DNA of 64,000 nt from Dallia pectoralis (GCA_029465975.1 CM055756.1:9376305-9440304); one strand, 5' to 3'. Shown: positions 24,401-35,968, counted from the stretch's first letter. Notes: generated by a model from the letters alone, not told the origin. Made by a program: numbers and translations.

Positions 24401-27400
24401 ACATCTGTTTCTAGCCTTGGCCCTTCTAGCAACCTGAAGATCACATTCCTTTCTCTGCATTTTGGCCTAAACAACATCTATGACTTACATGTAACTAAAC
24501 TTCTTGAGTGATCATAAAATTCCATAACAAGATCTACCCTAGGTGAAGTGTAGCTGTGTACCTCTCGCACATATAACTCCTGCGTCCTCTTTGTGGGAAC
24601 AGTCTGTCAACGCCCAGCCTTTGAAAGAACAGCTGGACAGGTACTTCTCAGTGCCTTTGCACTCCATGTCATCCAACCAAATTGATCCCGACCCTTGGAT
24701 ACAAAAAAAGCGGATAAACATGGGAGAAAGAAGAAAAGCAGAACATGTGAAGAAATGCTTGGTCAGGGATCTATGATGGAGGTATGGAACATTGACAGTC
24801 CTGTTATTTTTAGTTGCTTAAACATACAAGAAATGAAAAGAGGCATTCTGTACTTTTGCCTGATAGATTTAAGTAGGGCACTGTATTTCCATTAAGAAAC
24901 AATTTAAATTGAAAGACATAAGCATACAACTGGGAAAAATGATGCCAAAACGCCTAATGAACCATTTAGCCAAACTCAATTCTAATATTGGTTATGTTAT
25001 TGTTCACTCTATACAGCAATTATATCTATAACTGTGAGTAAGTGTCATTTACATTTTTACACCGCTAGTCATGTTCCTACTACTTTCTGATTATTCTGTA
25101 CTTTAACGTCTAGTTCCAGTCTGTTACACAGCCTTACTTCTTATCACCTGTGTAGACTTTCCCAGACATTATTGTATTTGACATCAGCTGGTTAAGACAC
25201 TGAGCTTTACGGGCCAAATGTTTGTTGATGTTTATTAGAGGCCAGCCATTTGTCGATGCTAAAATTCCCTGACTATCAAACCTCGAATGCCTCAATAAAG
25301 TTTGGATCAATGTGGCCGGGAGAATCTATGGATCTTGCAATATGGCCAGTAGTACCTGAATGTAGAGCAATATGGCCAGTAGTACCTGTATGTAGAGCCA
25401 TATGGCCAGTAGTACCTGAATGTAGAGCCATATGGCCAGTAGTACCTGAATGTAGAGCAATATGGCCAGTAGTACCTGAATGTGGAGCCATATGGCCAGT
25501 AGTACCTGAATGTAGAGCCATATGGCCAGTAGTACCTGAATGCAGAGCAATATGGCCAGTAGTACCTAAATGTAGAGCCATATGGCCAGTAGTACCTGTA
25601 TGTAGAGCCATATGGCCAGTAGTACCTGTATGTAGAGCCATATGGCCAGTAGTACCTGTATGTAGAGCCATATGGCCAGTAGTACCTGTATGTAGAGCAA
25701 TATGGCCAGTAGTACCTGAATGTAGAGCCATATGGCCAGTAGTACCTGTATGTGGAGCAATATGGCCAGTAGTACCTGAATGTAGAGCCATATGGCCAGT
25801 AGTACCTGAATGTAGAGCCATATGGCCAGTAGTACCTGAATGTAGAGCCATATGGCCAGTAGTACCTGAATGTAGAGCCATATGGCCAGTAGTACCTGTA
25901 TGTAGAGCAATATGGCCAGTAGTACCTGAATGTAGAGCCATATGGCCAGTAGTACCTGAATGTGGAGCCATATGGCCAGTAGTACCTGAATGTAGAGCCA
26001 TATGGCCAGTAGTACCTGAATGTAGAGCCATATGGCCAGTAGTACCTGAATGTAGAGCCATATGGCCAGTAGTACCTGAATGTAGAGCCATATGGCCAGT
26101 AGTACCTGTATGTGGAGCAATATGGCCAGTAGTACCTGTATGTAGAGCAATATGGCCAGTAGTACCTGAATGTAGAGCCATATGGCCAGTAGTACCTGAA
26201 TGTAGAGCAATATGGCCAGTAGTACCTGAATGTAGAGCCATATGGCCAGTAGTACCTGTATGTGGAGCAATATGGCCAGTAGTACCTGTATGTGGAGCAA
26301 TATGGCCAGTAGTACCTGAATGTGGAGCCATATGACCAGTAGTACCTGAATGTAGAGCCATATGGCCAGTAGTACCTGAATGTAGAGCAATATGGCCAGT
26401 AGTACCTGAATGTAGAGCCATATGGCCAGTAGTACCTGAATGTGGAGCCATATGGCCAGTAGTACCTGAATGTAGAGCCATATGGCCAGTAGTACCTGAA
26501 TGTAGAGCCATATGGCCAGTAGTACCTGAATGTAGAGCCATATGGCCAGTAGTACCTGAATGTAGAGCCATATGGCCAGTAGTACCTGTATGTGGAGAAA
26601 TATGGCCAGTAGTAAATGAATGTAGAGCAATATGGCCAGTAGTACCTGAATGTGGAGCCATATGGCCAGTAGTACCTGAATGTAGAGCCATATGGCCAGT
26701 AGTACCTGAATGTAGAGCCATATGGCCAGTAGTACCTGTATGTAGAGCCATATGGCCAGTAGTACCTGAATGTAGAGCCATATGGCCAGTAGTACCTGAA
26801 TGTAGAGCCATATGGCCAGTAGTACCTGTATGTAGAGCAATATGGCCAGTAGTACCTGAATGTAGAGCCATATGGCCAGTAGTACCTGTATGTGGAGCAA
26901 TATGGCCAGTAGTACCTGAATGTAGAGCCATATGGCCAGTAGTACCTGAATGTAGAGCCATATGGCCAGTAGTACCTGAATGTAGAGCAATATGGCCAGT
27001 AGTACCTGAATGTAGAGCCATATGGCCAGTAGTACCTGAATGTGGAGCCATATGGCCAGTAGTACCTGAATGTAGAGCCATATGGCCAGTAGTACCTGAA
27101 TGTAGAGCCATATGGCCAGTAGTACCTGAATGTAGAGCCATATGTAGTACCTGAATGTAGAGCCATATGGCCAGTGGAGAAATATGGCCAGTAGTACCTG
27201 AATGTAGAGCAATATGGCCAGTAGTACCTGAATGTGGAGCCATATGGCCAGTAGTACCTGAATGTAGAGCCATATGGCCAGTAGTACCATATGGCCAGTA
27301 GTAATGTAGAGCCATATGGCCAGTAGTACCCATATGGCCAGTAGTACCTGTATGTAGAGCCATATGGCCAGTAGTACCTGAATGTAGAGCAATATGGCCA

Positions 27401-29195
27401 GTAGTACCTGAATGTAGAGCCATATGGCCAGTAGTACCTGAATGTAGAGCAATATGGCCAGTAGTACCTGAATGTAGAGCCATATGGCCAGTAGTACCTG
27501 AATGTAGAGCCATATGGCCAGTAGTACCTGAATGTAGAGCAATATGGCCAGTAGTACCTGAATGTGGAGCCATATGGCCAGTAGTACCCATATGGCCAGT
27601 AGTACCTGAATGTGGATGGCCATGAATGGCCATGGCCAGTAGTACCTGAATGTGGAGCCATATGGCCAGTAGTACCTGAATGTGGAGCCATATGACCAGT
27701 AGTACCTGAATGTAGAGCAATATGGCCAGTAGTACCTGAATGTGGAGCCATATGGCCAGTAGTACCTGAATGTGGAGCCATATGGCCAGTAGTACCTGAA
27801 TGTAGAGCCATATGGCCAGTAGTACCTGTATGTAGAGCCATATGGCCAGTAGTACCTGAATGTAGAGCAATATGGCCAGTAGTACCTGTATGTAGAGCAA
27901 TATGGCCAGTAGTACCTGAATGTAGAGCCATATGGCCAGTAGTACCTGAATGTGGAGCCATATGGCCAGTAGTACCTGAATGTGGAGCAATATGGCCAGT
28001 AGTACCTGTATGTGGAGCCATATGGCCAGTAGTACCTGAATGTGGAGCAATATGGCCAGTAGTACCTGAATGTGGAGCCATATGGCCAGTAGTACCTGTA
28101 TGTGGAGCCATATGGCCAGTAGTACCTGAATGTGGAGCAATATGGCCAGTAGTACCTGAATGTAGAGCCATATGGCCAGTAGTACCTGAATGTAGAGCCA
28201 TATGGCCAGTAGTACCTGTATGTAGAGCCATATGGCCAGTAGTACCTGAATGTGGAGCCATATGGCCAGTAGTACCTGTATGTAGAGCAATATGGCCAGT
28301 AGTATCTGAATATTGAAACCCGGTCAAGGCTGCTTGTAGCTTTTGATTGAGATTGTTTTTAATGTGTGCATCATATTCTGTAGACAGACTGTTTGCAACA
28401 GAAAAAGAAAGATTGTGTCTCATTGAACTCAATAAGGTAGTATGTACAGAATGTAGTTTATACCTAGTTAGAGAACCGGCAAGCTCGCCCCATTTCAATT
28501 ATTGTTTTCTAAATGAACGTGAAACACTCACCCTCTCCGTACGTCCCTCCAGTGACAGCAGATATGGCACCAGGGAACCTCAGCTGACGACACACCACCT
28601 GAGCCTCAGCCAAGTCCCAGCCATCATCACAGATGGTGCCCCATTTCCCCTCGTGGTAAACCTCCACTCGACCCTCTGAGTCCCTCTGACCTCCCATCAG
28701 CCTCACCATGCCCTCCTGTGGGAGCTCTGATGAGGACTTACCTGTGACCGCAGAGAAGGTGGCTAGTTAAATATGTTTTCATTACGTTTAAAATAGCAAA
28801 TTGTGTTACTACGCTGTTTGCTTAAAAAGCCACATTAAAGGTGGAAAAAAGTTAAGATATGATTTATCTTTGTCTTATTTTTTCAAATCACAAAAACTTG
28901 CCATTTTAACAGAGGCGTGTAGACTTTTTATGTCCACTGTATGAAAGTAATCTGAACGTATTCACAAACCTTTTTATCAAAAGCATAAGGAATATTGAAA
29001 GGGGAATGTCTGATATCATTGTACCATATCTGATGGTGCTTTGTGCTAATGGTATTTAGTGTACAAATTACCATAAGGAGTTGACAAACAAAACAATACA
29101 AACTTACTAAACAGATTCCAGGATGCACAGAACCCTCCAGGGACATGGAGAAACAGTAGTAGCCATAGAGTCGAGGTGATTCCAATAGTTAGCAT
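21479..29195 (-). CDS. lgals3bp: Galectin-3-binding protein, tandem copy 2
   Basis: Same architecture and role as copy 1. Minus-strand coding exons are 29195-29108 (signal peptide MLTIGITSTLWLLLFLHVPG), 28741-28532 and 24693-24562 (SRCR), 23594-23306 (BTB) and 22565-21479 (BACK and C-terminus). Phases match throughout, and 1806 nt gives 601 aa without a stop. The SRCR exons have the same lengths as copy 1 (210 and 132 nt) and only about three differences each. The BTB exon, also the same length (289 nt), is far more diverged at protein level. The linker in the last exon is Y/Q/R-rich instead of proline-rich. The SRCR intron holds a roughly 3 kb minisatellite, and the leader intron (29218-38283) holds a BEL/Pao retrotransposon. 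Despite this, all coding exons and splice sites look intact. Confidence 0.92.
23753..23788. repeat. 36-bp direct repeat, left copy
   Basis: This copy matches 24530-24565 with one mismatch (AGATCC/TACCCTAGG, then GTGAAGTGTAGCTGTG). The right copy spans the real 3' end of the second SRCR exon of lgals3bp copy 2 (last exon bases AGAG and its GT donor). The left copy is a decoy donor without its exon, 777 bp downstream in the intron. Confidence 0.85.
25330..28310. repeat. Giant 30-bp minisatellite in the SRCR intron of lgals3bp copy 2
   Basis: About 99 head-to-tail units of a 30-bp repeat (plus-strand pieces TATGGCCAGTAGTACC then TGAATGTAGAGCCA). Three positions vary independently: GAATGT/GTATGT, TAGAG/TGGAG and GCCA/GCAA. 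The array is in perfect register from 25330 to about 27140, then shows truncated or scrambled units at 27141-27330 and 27585-27640, and becomes regular again to 28300. Because 30 is divisible by three and no stop occurs in several frames, it generates ORFs of up to 1063 aa on the minus strand and 361 aa on the plus strand; none has independent support. It lies wholly within the intron between the two SRCR exons (24693 and 28532). Confidence 0.98.
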
Positions 29196-30119
29196 TTTCA
29201 ACAGACTGCTCGGGCAACTAACAAACAGGAAAGCAAAAGAATTATGAGAGATCAAAGGGAAATATCATGATATTGTTTTTCAGTATACAACATTTAACTA
29301 TTATGTCACCAGCACTAGAATATGTTGTCGTTTTTAATATATTTTATATATTTGGATATGTTTTCTTCACTGCTTCACTGACCGGTGAAGATAAATAGGT
29401 TCAAATGCATTGTCTTGCTTTTGCGGAACGTTGCGTCAAACAACTCCGTCTTTGAATCATCTATCCAGACCACATTGTTTCAGTAGTTCATATATAAAAG
29501 AAACGCCTAATTGTAGACCCCAGGGCATCCTGTCCATTTCTTCTCCCCCAATCATTTTTTTTATTAGTAATCTTGTATAAAAAAAAAACAATAAATACAA
29601 GACAGAACTAGATACACAACAAGGGTTACAATGGGAAACACACAACATCTAACTAATCTATCTATCTAATCAGTCTCCTGACTTCAACAACAGAGCTCTT
29701 CTCCCGATAAAATGCCATCACGTGTCCATTCGCTCTCCCCACGCCCAATGCAAAACGTTCCAACACACAGCCACCATGGTGAAAAGATTGACAATCTTTA
29801 ATAGTTCAAATAAAGTTATTGTTTGATTGTATGATTATTAACATCGACCTCTCTTTGTCACACATACAAACTGTTAGTATGATAATGCTTTTTCAATGGG
29901 TATCGGTTTAATATAATCATCGCATTTTCTCACCACTTTCCTTTTATATCTTGTTAACACACACCCACGCACATGTGGCTCTATACTTGGTATTATTATA
30001 CCCAGCAATTAAAATCCTAGAATTCTGTACAAGGGCAATTACTTTTTTAACTGAAGCTCATTAAGGTAGTAAAGCTATAGAGCCATGATTCTGTTTTATT
30101 CAAAATGTTTGTTGACAGA

Positions 30120-31537
30120 TGTTCTGCCCGCAAGTTTTTTGTTGTCTGGAAAATCTTATTTTAAATGTGTGAAAGCTGCATTGTAGAGCCCTTTAACTAC
30201 GGAAGAGGATTAGGGCCACTGGTGAAATAAATATTTGAGTTCTGACTTTATTCTCAGAATTCTGACATTAATCTCAGAATTCTGACATTAATCTCAGAAT
30301 TCTGACTTTATTCTCAGAATTCTGACTTTATTCTCAGAATTCTGAAATTAATCTCAGAATTCTGACTTTATTCTCAGAATTTTGACTTTTTCCACAGAAT
30401 TACCACACCGACGTATAATTCTTTTTTACTCACCTTTTGTTCTTCCAATAATGAAATTGCTTCATCTGGGACCCCTGGACTACGCATAAACTTGCTTAAA
30501 TCCGACATGTTCAGCGTGTGGTTCTCCTGCTACATCACGCAGTCACTCCATCTCGGTGGTCCCTTACGGGTACCCATACTTCTGACTTTAAAGTCAGAAT
30601 TCTGAGAATAAAGTCAGAATTCTGAGATTAATGTCAGAATTCTGAGAATAAAGTCAGAATTTTGAGAATAAAGTCAGAATTCTGAGATTAATGTCAGAAT
30701 TCTGAGATTAATGTCAGAATTCTGAGATTAATGTCAGAATTCTGAGAATAAAGTCAGAATTCTGAGAAAAAAGTCAGAATTCTGAGATTAATGTCAGAAT
30801 TCTGAGAATAAAGTCAGAATTCTGAGAATAATCTCAGAATTCTGACATTAATCTCAGAATTCTGACTTTATTCTCAGAATTCTGACATTAATCTCAGAAT
30901 TCTGACTTTATTCTCAGAATTCTGACATTAATCTCAGAATTCTGACTTTAATGTCAGAATTCTGAGAATAAAGTCAGAACTCAAATATTTATTTCACCAG
31001 TGGCCCTAATCCTCTTCCGTACTTTAACTCTCTGGTGTAGAGCTAGTGCTTTCCATTGGGACTCATATGATTACTGCCCTCTGCTGGTCGCAGAACAGTA
31101 TATATCTTAAAATGAGTACAGGAAACAGGAAGTAGAAGTTTGCTGAAAGAGAGTTGACATGCTTGCTGGTTTGTTTCTAAAAGTTGTGTTCCTTCAGAAA
31201 GCAAAGAATGTAAGTGCTCAGTTAATATGTTTTTGCTTATGTTATAATCACATTATGCACATTTCTAAGTTTGTACAGAAAACGAATTCTTTTAACTATT
31301 GTAGCTTTGCAGATAACAATAGTTGCATGTTTTCTTGTTGCCAATAATAGCTCATTATGTTTTTTGTGTATTCTCTTCTTTAGTTTCACTCCATTTCAGT
31401 GATGTCGTGTTTATAATTACTTTGTGCAAGTAATTAAAAGGAGCAAGTGCGCTCGCTTACCTGGCTCATTGAGAAGAGTTTGGCTGGCTGTTTATTTATG
31501 TTAACACGGGAGTATAACACATAAAGAGAACAGTACA
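30120..31537 (+). repeat. BEL/Pao 5' LTR, interrupted by a MITE
   Basis: Outer parts 30120-30198 and 31022-31537 match the 3' LTR at 37508-38094. The total of 1418 bp is the 587-bp LTR plus 831 bp of MITE and duplicated target. The internal region starts GTGAAAATTC directly after the terminal CA; I do not recognise a tRNA primer-binding site. Confidence 0.93.
30199..31021. mobile_element. MITE with palindromic 18-bp repeat arms, nested in the LTR
   Basis: An 823-bp nonautonomous DNA transposon. Its ends are inverted repeats (ACGGAAGAGGATTAGGGCCA left; its complement right) of about 50 bp, flanked by an 8-bp target duplication CTTTAACT (30191-30198 and 31022-31029). The exact size is confirmed by comparison with the uninterrupted 3' LTR. 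Inside, both arms are built of an 18-bp motif around the palindrome TCAGAATTCTGA, alternating with ACTTTATT or ACATTAAT. The arms are in opposite orientation around a unique centre of about 200 bp (30395-30585). There is no transposase. The 8-bp (or 7-bp) duplication fits hAT- or Mutator-type transposons, but I cannot name the family. Confidence 0.9.
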
Positions 31538-31557
31538 GTGAAAATTCTTATCTTCAG

Positions 31558-32850
31558 ATGGATTCATACGTCACAACTATGGAAACCCAGAATATGGAAA
31601 TGCATGAGAAATCATCAGCGTCCAGCTCTAAGAAAACATCTTCCTCCAAGTGCTCAGTAGCCAGCGCCGCTGCTATAGCCAGAGCCACAGCTGAAGCTGC
31701 ACGTACCAGGGTCACGTTTGCACAAAAGGAGCTGGAGTTGAAGAAACAGAGAGCCAAGTTGGACTTGGAAAAAGCTACACTAGAAGCAGACTTAGAAGCT
31801 TTAGAACTGGAGAAAATAGCAGCTGCTGCCATCGCGAAGGCAGAAGTGTTAGAGGCTGCAGCAGGAACAGAACGCGAGGATATCCGCAGCGTCAGGAGCA
31901 GCGTCCCACCTCAGACAATTAGACAACGAACGGAAACGTACCTGGAACATCAGGCCCATGTCAGCTTCAACGCTAACACACCCCCCCCAGGCTCACCGTC
32001 TCATCATCTCATTAACGAGCCACCACCATTAAAGAGGCAGGATATCCATGAGTTAAGTGCTTCCATGATGCACCATGATGTCTCACCCACAATGGCGAGG
32101 CTGACAGCGCACAGTGAGTATCTACCGACTTCAGAACACCAGATACACCTGCAGCAACACAGCCCTCATATTTATGCCCCCTACAAAGCCCATCACCAAC
32201 AGAGCCCCACCTTCTTCAGACAAGGGAGCAATCTAGATCACCCACCTAGGAGCGACATCAAAGACCCTCCTACCACATCAGCCACTGGGATGATAGACTT
32301 TGCCAAGTATCTAGCCCGCAGGGAGTTAGTAACTACAGGGCTTACTAAATTTGATGATCAGCCTGAGAGTTTTCGAGCATGGCACTCCTCTTTTGTTAAT
32401 GCCACTCAGGGCTTAGATCTAACAGCCAGTGAGGAGTTACATTTACTGGGAAAATGGCTTGGAGCCAATTCCTCACAGCACGTGAAAAGAATTCAGGCCG
32501 CACACGTTACAAACCCTCAAGCAGCACTTCAGTTATCCTGGACAAGACTCCAAGAGTGCTACGCTACACCAGAAGCGATTGAAAGAGCCTTGTTTAAGCA
32601 GCTAGACAGTTTTCCCCGTCTCGCTTCAAATGAAAACATCAAACTAAGAGAACTGAGTGACCTGCTCATGGAGCTACTCACAGCTAAAAATGATGGGTAC
32701 TTGCCTGGCCTTAGTTACTTAGACACGCCTCGAGGCATTAACCCCGTTGTTGCAAAATTGCCACCAGGCTTACAGGAGAAATGGCTTTCTGCCGGTTCTA
32801 AATATAAAGATCGACACAGAGTTTGCTTTCCCCATTTTCCTTTTCGTTGA
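31558..32850 (+). pseudogene. BEL/Pao gag region
   Basis: Starts with ATG 20 bp after the LTR and encodes a charged, Ala/Lys/Glu-rich coiled-coil-like N-terminus. A Pro/His-rich spacer and a gag core follow (MIDFAKYLARRELVTTGLTK, then FDDQPESFRAWHSSF), similar to the DUF1759 family of Pao-type gag. The frame is lost near 32815-32850, where the continuing protein sequence moves to the next frame. The structural role is known from the family; this copy cannot make a full polyprotein. Confidence 0.8.
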
Positions 32851-33316
32851 CTTTGTTGACAGTCAGGCAAAGACTAGAAATGACCCTAGCTTTGTTTTAA
32901 GAAACAACAGTCGTGCCCCTTACGGCCAGGAAAGGCCTATAGCCAAGCGCGATGGTGTCCAGAGCTCAATATCTGTTCGTAAGACGGATGTCCTAGCTAC
33001 AGCAGATTCAAGCTCAATGGATAGAACAGAAACGGACAGGAAGGGTGGTAGGGATCTAGCCAAGCTCTGTCCACTTCACAATAAACCTCATCCTCTGGAA
33101 AAGTGTAGAGCCTTTAAATTGAAGACGCTGACAGAACGCAGGAACCTATTAAAGGAACACAGGCGATGTTTCAAGTGCTGCTCCGCTACTCATATGGCAA
33201 GGGAATGTTCGATGGAACTGAAGTGTAATGAGTGCGGGAGCGATCGGCACTGCACCGCCATGCATCCAGATACCATCCCTTCCCTAGGGGATTTCCTGCG
33301 ACAGGACCAGATATAG
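32850..33316 (+). pseudogene. BEL/Pao gag C-terminal zinc-knuckle region
   Basis: Carries a nucleocapsid-type CX2CX4HX4C knuckle (CFKC...H...C) followed by a second Cys/His cluster (CNEC...RHCTAMH), around 33165-33270. Such knuckles bind the element RNA. The segment is in a different frame from the gag core and ends in a TAG at 33314-33316. Confidence 0.78.
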
Positions 33317-33341
33317 AGCAGGAGAACAACTCTCCCTAGCG

Positions 33342-33923
33342 GTGACTTCAAGGTGTACAGAGGTCTGCGGAGAAGGTCTCCCAGCGCGATCTTGTGCGAA
33401 AATATGCTTAGTTCAAGTTTACCCACAAGGACAACGCGAACATTCAATCAAGATGTACGCTATCCTTGATGACCAGAGCAATCGCTCTCTGGCTAAATCT
33501 GAGTTTTTCCAGCTCTTCGGCATCCAAGGCACTCTTGCGCCTTACCTGATGAGGACCTGTGCTGGCACCACGGAAATGACTGGAAGAAAGGCAGCCGGGT
33601 TCCGGATAGAAGCAATGAATGGTGGAGTGTGTTTAGACTTACCTCCGCTCATTGAATGCAACGAGATCATGAGCAATAGATCCGAAATCCCTTCACCTGA
33701 TGTGGCTCTTTCCCATGCTCACCTGAGACCTGTGGCTCCACACATCCCAGAGCTTGACCCTGAAGCACAGATTCTTATCTTGCTGGGAAGGGACCTCATA
33801 CAAGTACACAAAGTGAGACAACAAATTGATGGACCCCACAATGCACCATTTGCCCAGCGTTTGGATTTGGGGTGGGTGATAGTGGGGAAGTCTGCCTCGA
33901 CAGCGCTCACAGACCTACTGTAG
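33342..33923 (+). pseudogene. BEL/Pao aspartic protease region
   Basis: Contains the protease active-site-like motif AILDDQSNRS (near 33460) and a flap/C-terminal part with ILLGRDLI and LGWVIVG, typical of the DUF1758 protease of Pao elements. It is separated from the preceding zinc-knuckle frame and from the following RT frame by frame changes. Confidence 0.78.
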
Positions 33924-33991
33924 CTGTCTTCAAGACAAACGTCCTACAGAACGGGCGACCATCTTTTTGACGCCATGTCCGAATCATATCC

Positions 33992-34955
33992 GTGTTAAAG
34001 AGAAAACAGGCTACGGCGGGAGCAAAAGCATCGTACCTACATACCGCAGTCCAACTGTTCCGCTATTGGCATGTCAGCAGAAGACGAACTTGGACTAAGC
34101 GTGTTCATAAGAACAAAAATGACGACAAACCTGCCTTGTCCTTTGAAGATGAAACCTTTCTGAAGATCATGCAGGAAGAGTTCCATCAAGACGAGCAAAA
34201 CAGCTGGATTGCTCCTCTACCTTTCAAGTCACCCAGACCACGCCTTCCAAATAACCGTACTCAAGCCCTCTCCCGTCTCCGCTCCTTGCAACGCACACTG
34301 AGCAAGAATCCTGAAATGAAAGAGCAGTTTGTGGCTTTCATGGAAAAGCTCTTCGAGAACGGACACGCAGAGGAAGCACTTCCTCTCTCCAGAAATGTAG
34401 AGTGTTGGTACTTACCCATTTTCGGGGTGTATCACCCCAGAAGCCGGGTCAGATAAGAGTAGTTTTCGACTCAAGCGCACAAGAAGATGGCATTTCTCTT
34501 AACAACATCCTTCTCTCAGGCCCTGACTTAAATAACACTCTCCTTGGGGTACTGCTCAGGTTCAGAAAGGATGTTGTTGCACTGACCGCCGACATCCGCC
34601 AAATGTTTTATGGCTTCTTGGTAAGAGAGGACCATAGAGACTACTTAAGATTCCTCTGGCACAAGCACAATGACCTGAACAAGGAGGTGGCAGAGTTCCG
34701 CATGAGGGTGCATGTTTTGGGAATGCCCCTTCTCCAGCAGTGGCTACCTACGGTCTTAGAAAAGCAGCTCAAAGAGGTGAAGAGAAATATGGACCAGACT
34801 CGCTTCATTTCGTGGAGAGACATTTCTATGTGGATGACGGGCTCATCTCCTCCCGACCGAAGCTGAGGCTATTGATCTGCTCAAGCGCACACAAGCATCA
34901 CTGGCAGAATCCAATCTTAAACTTCACAAAATCGCCTCAAATAGCATCGCAGTGA
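33992..34955 (+). pseudogene. BEL/Pao reverse transcriptase region, frameshifted
   Basis: RT blocks are spread over three frames: IRVVFDSSAQ (near 34453), ALTADIRQMFYGF with the first catalytic Asp (near 34580), and the catalytic YVDD box at 34827-34838 in another frame. At least two frameshifts lie between 34402 and 34830. The enzyme copies the element RNA into DNA in intact relatives; this copy could not be translated as one protein. Confidence 0.85.
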
Positions 34956-35968
34956 TGAAAGCTTTCGCTTCTGAAGACCTGGCCGCAGGCCTAAAAGATT
35001 TAAGCCTAGATGATGAAACCTTGCCTGTACAAAGAAGCCTTGGCTTGTGCTGGGACACAGACTCAGATACCTTTACATTCAGAGTAGCCAGGAGCGACAA
35101 GCCCTTCACACGTCGGGGAGTGTTATCCACTGTCAATAGTCTCTTTGACCCGTTGGGTTTGGTTGCACCTGTGACCATCCGGGGACGAGCACTGCTCAGG
35201 GATCTTTCTGTTGACATCCATGATTGGGACACCGAGCTCCCTCCAGACAAGTTGAACCAATGGGAGACATGGACGAAATCACTAGATGATTTGAGTAACC
35301 TACGTCTTCCTCGCTCATACATACAACAGCCCCTCTCCAGCGCCACCTACACCGAACTGTGTCTGTTTTCTGATGCATCCAACTGGGCCATAGGAGCTGT
35401 GGCTTACCTTAGGGTTATCACTACAGAAGGGCAGAGTAGAGTTGGCTTTGTGCTTGGGAAAGCAAAGTTGGCTCCTCAACCAGAGCCCACTATCCCACGT
35501 CTCGAGCTGTGCGGAGCTGTGTTGGCCGTGGAGATGGCCGAATTGATCCTCGACGAGCTTGATTTCAAGCCAGACGCTGTGAAATTCTACTGCGACAGCA
35601 AAGTCGTGCTCGGATACATAAACAACGACTCTAAGCGATTCTTTGTATATGTACACAATCGTGTTCATCGTATACGCCGAACAACGTCGCCTCAACAATG
35701 GCACTATGTGCCTTCAGATCAAAATTCTGCAGATCTGGCTACCAGGTCTGTGCCTGCATCGCAACTCTACAACACCATGTGGTTTACCGGACCGAACTTC
35801 CTTCACAAGCCACTCCAGTCTGGCACACCCGAGGTTTTTGAGCTGGTAGATCCAGAAAATGATGTCGATGTGAGACCTCAGCTGAACACCCTTGCTACTC
35901 ACATAAGTGAAGATAAACTTACCTCAGAACGGTTTCGGCGTTTCTCTCTACTTGGGAATCTTTGCTGA
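34952..35968 (+). pseudogene. BEL/Pao RT connection and RNase H region
   Basis: Encodes the RT thumb/connection (SLGLCWDTDSDTF, FDPLGLVAPV) and an RNase H fold beginning CLFSDASNWAIGAVAYL, with further conserved ELCGAVLA and FYCDSKVVLGYI blocks. These supply the Asp, Glu and Asp residues expected of RNase H. The stop after LLGNLC marks another frame change into the integrase segment. Confidence 0.84.

Noticed and set aside
25330..28310. CRISPR-like regular 30-bp periodicity
   Set aside because: Units are directly adjacent with no unique spacers, the genome is vertebrate, and no cas genes exist.
25276..28498. Very long open frames (up to 1063 aa) across the 30-bp minisatellite
   Set aside because: They exist because the unit length is divisible by three and lacks stops. 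Several frames on both strands are open at once, and the array lies within an intron whose flanking exons splice perfectly.
31159..31347. A 62-aa ORF present twice (again at 37716-37904)
   Set aside because: It is part of the LTR sequence of the BEL/Pao element, duplicated because the LTRs are identical.
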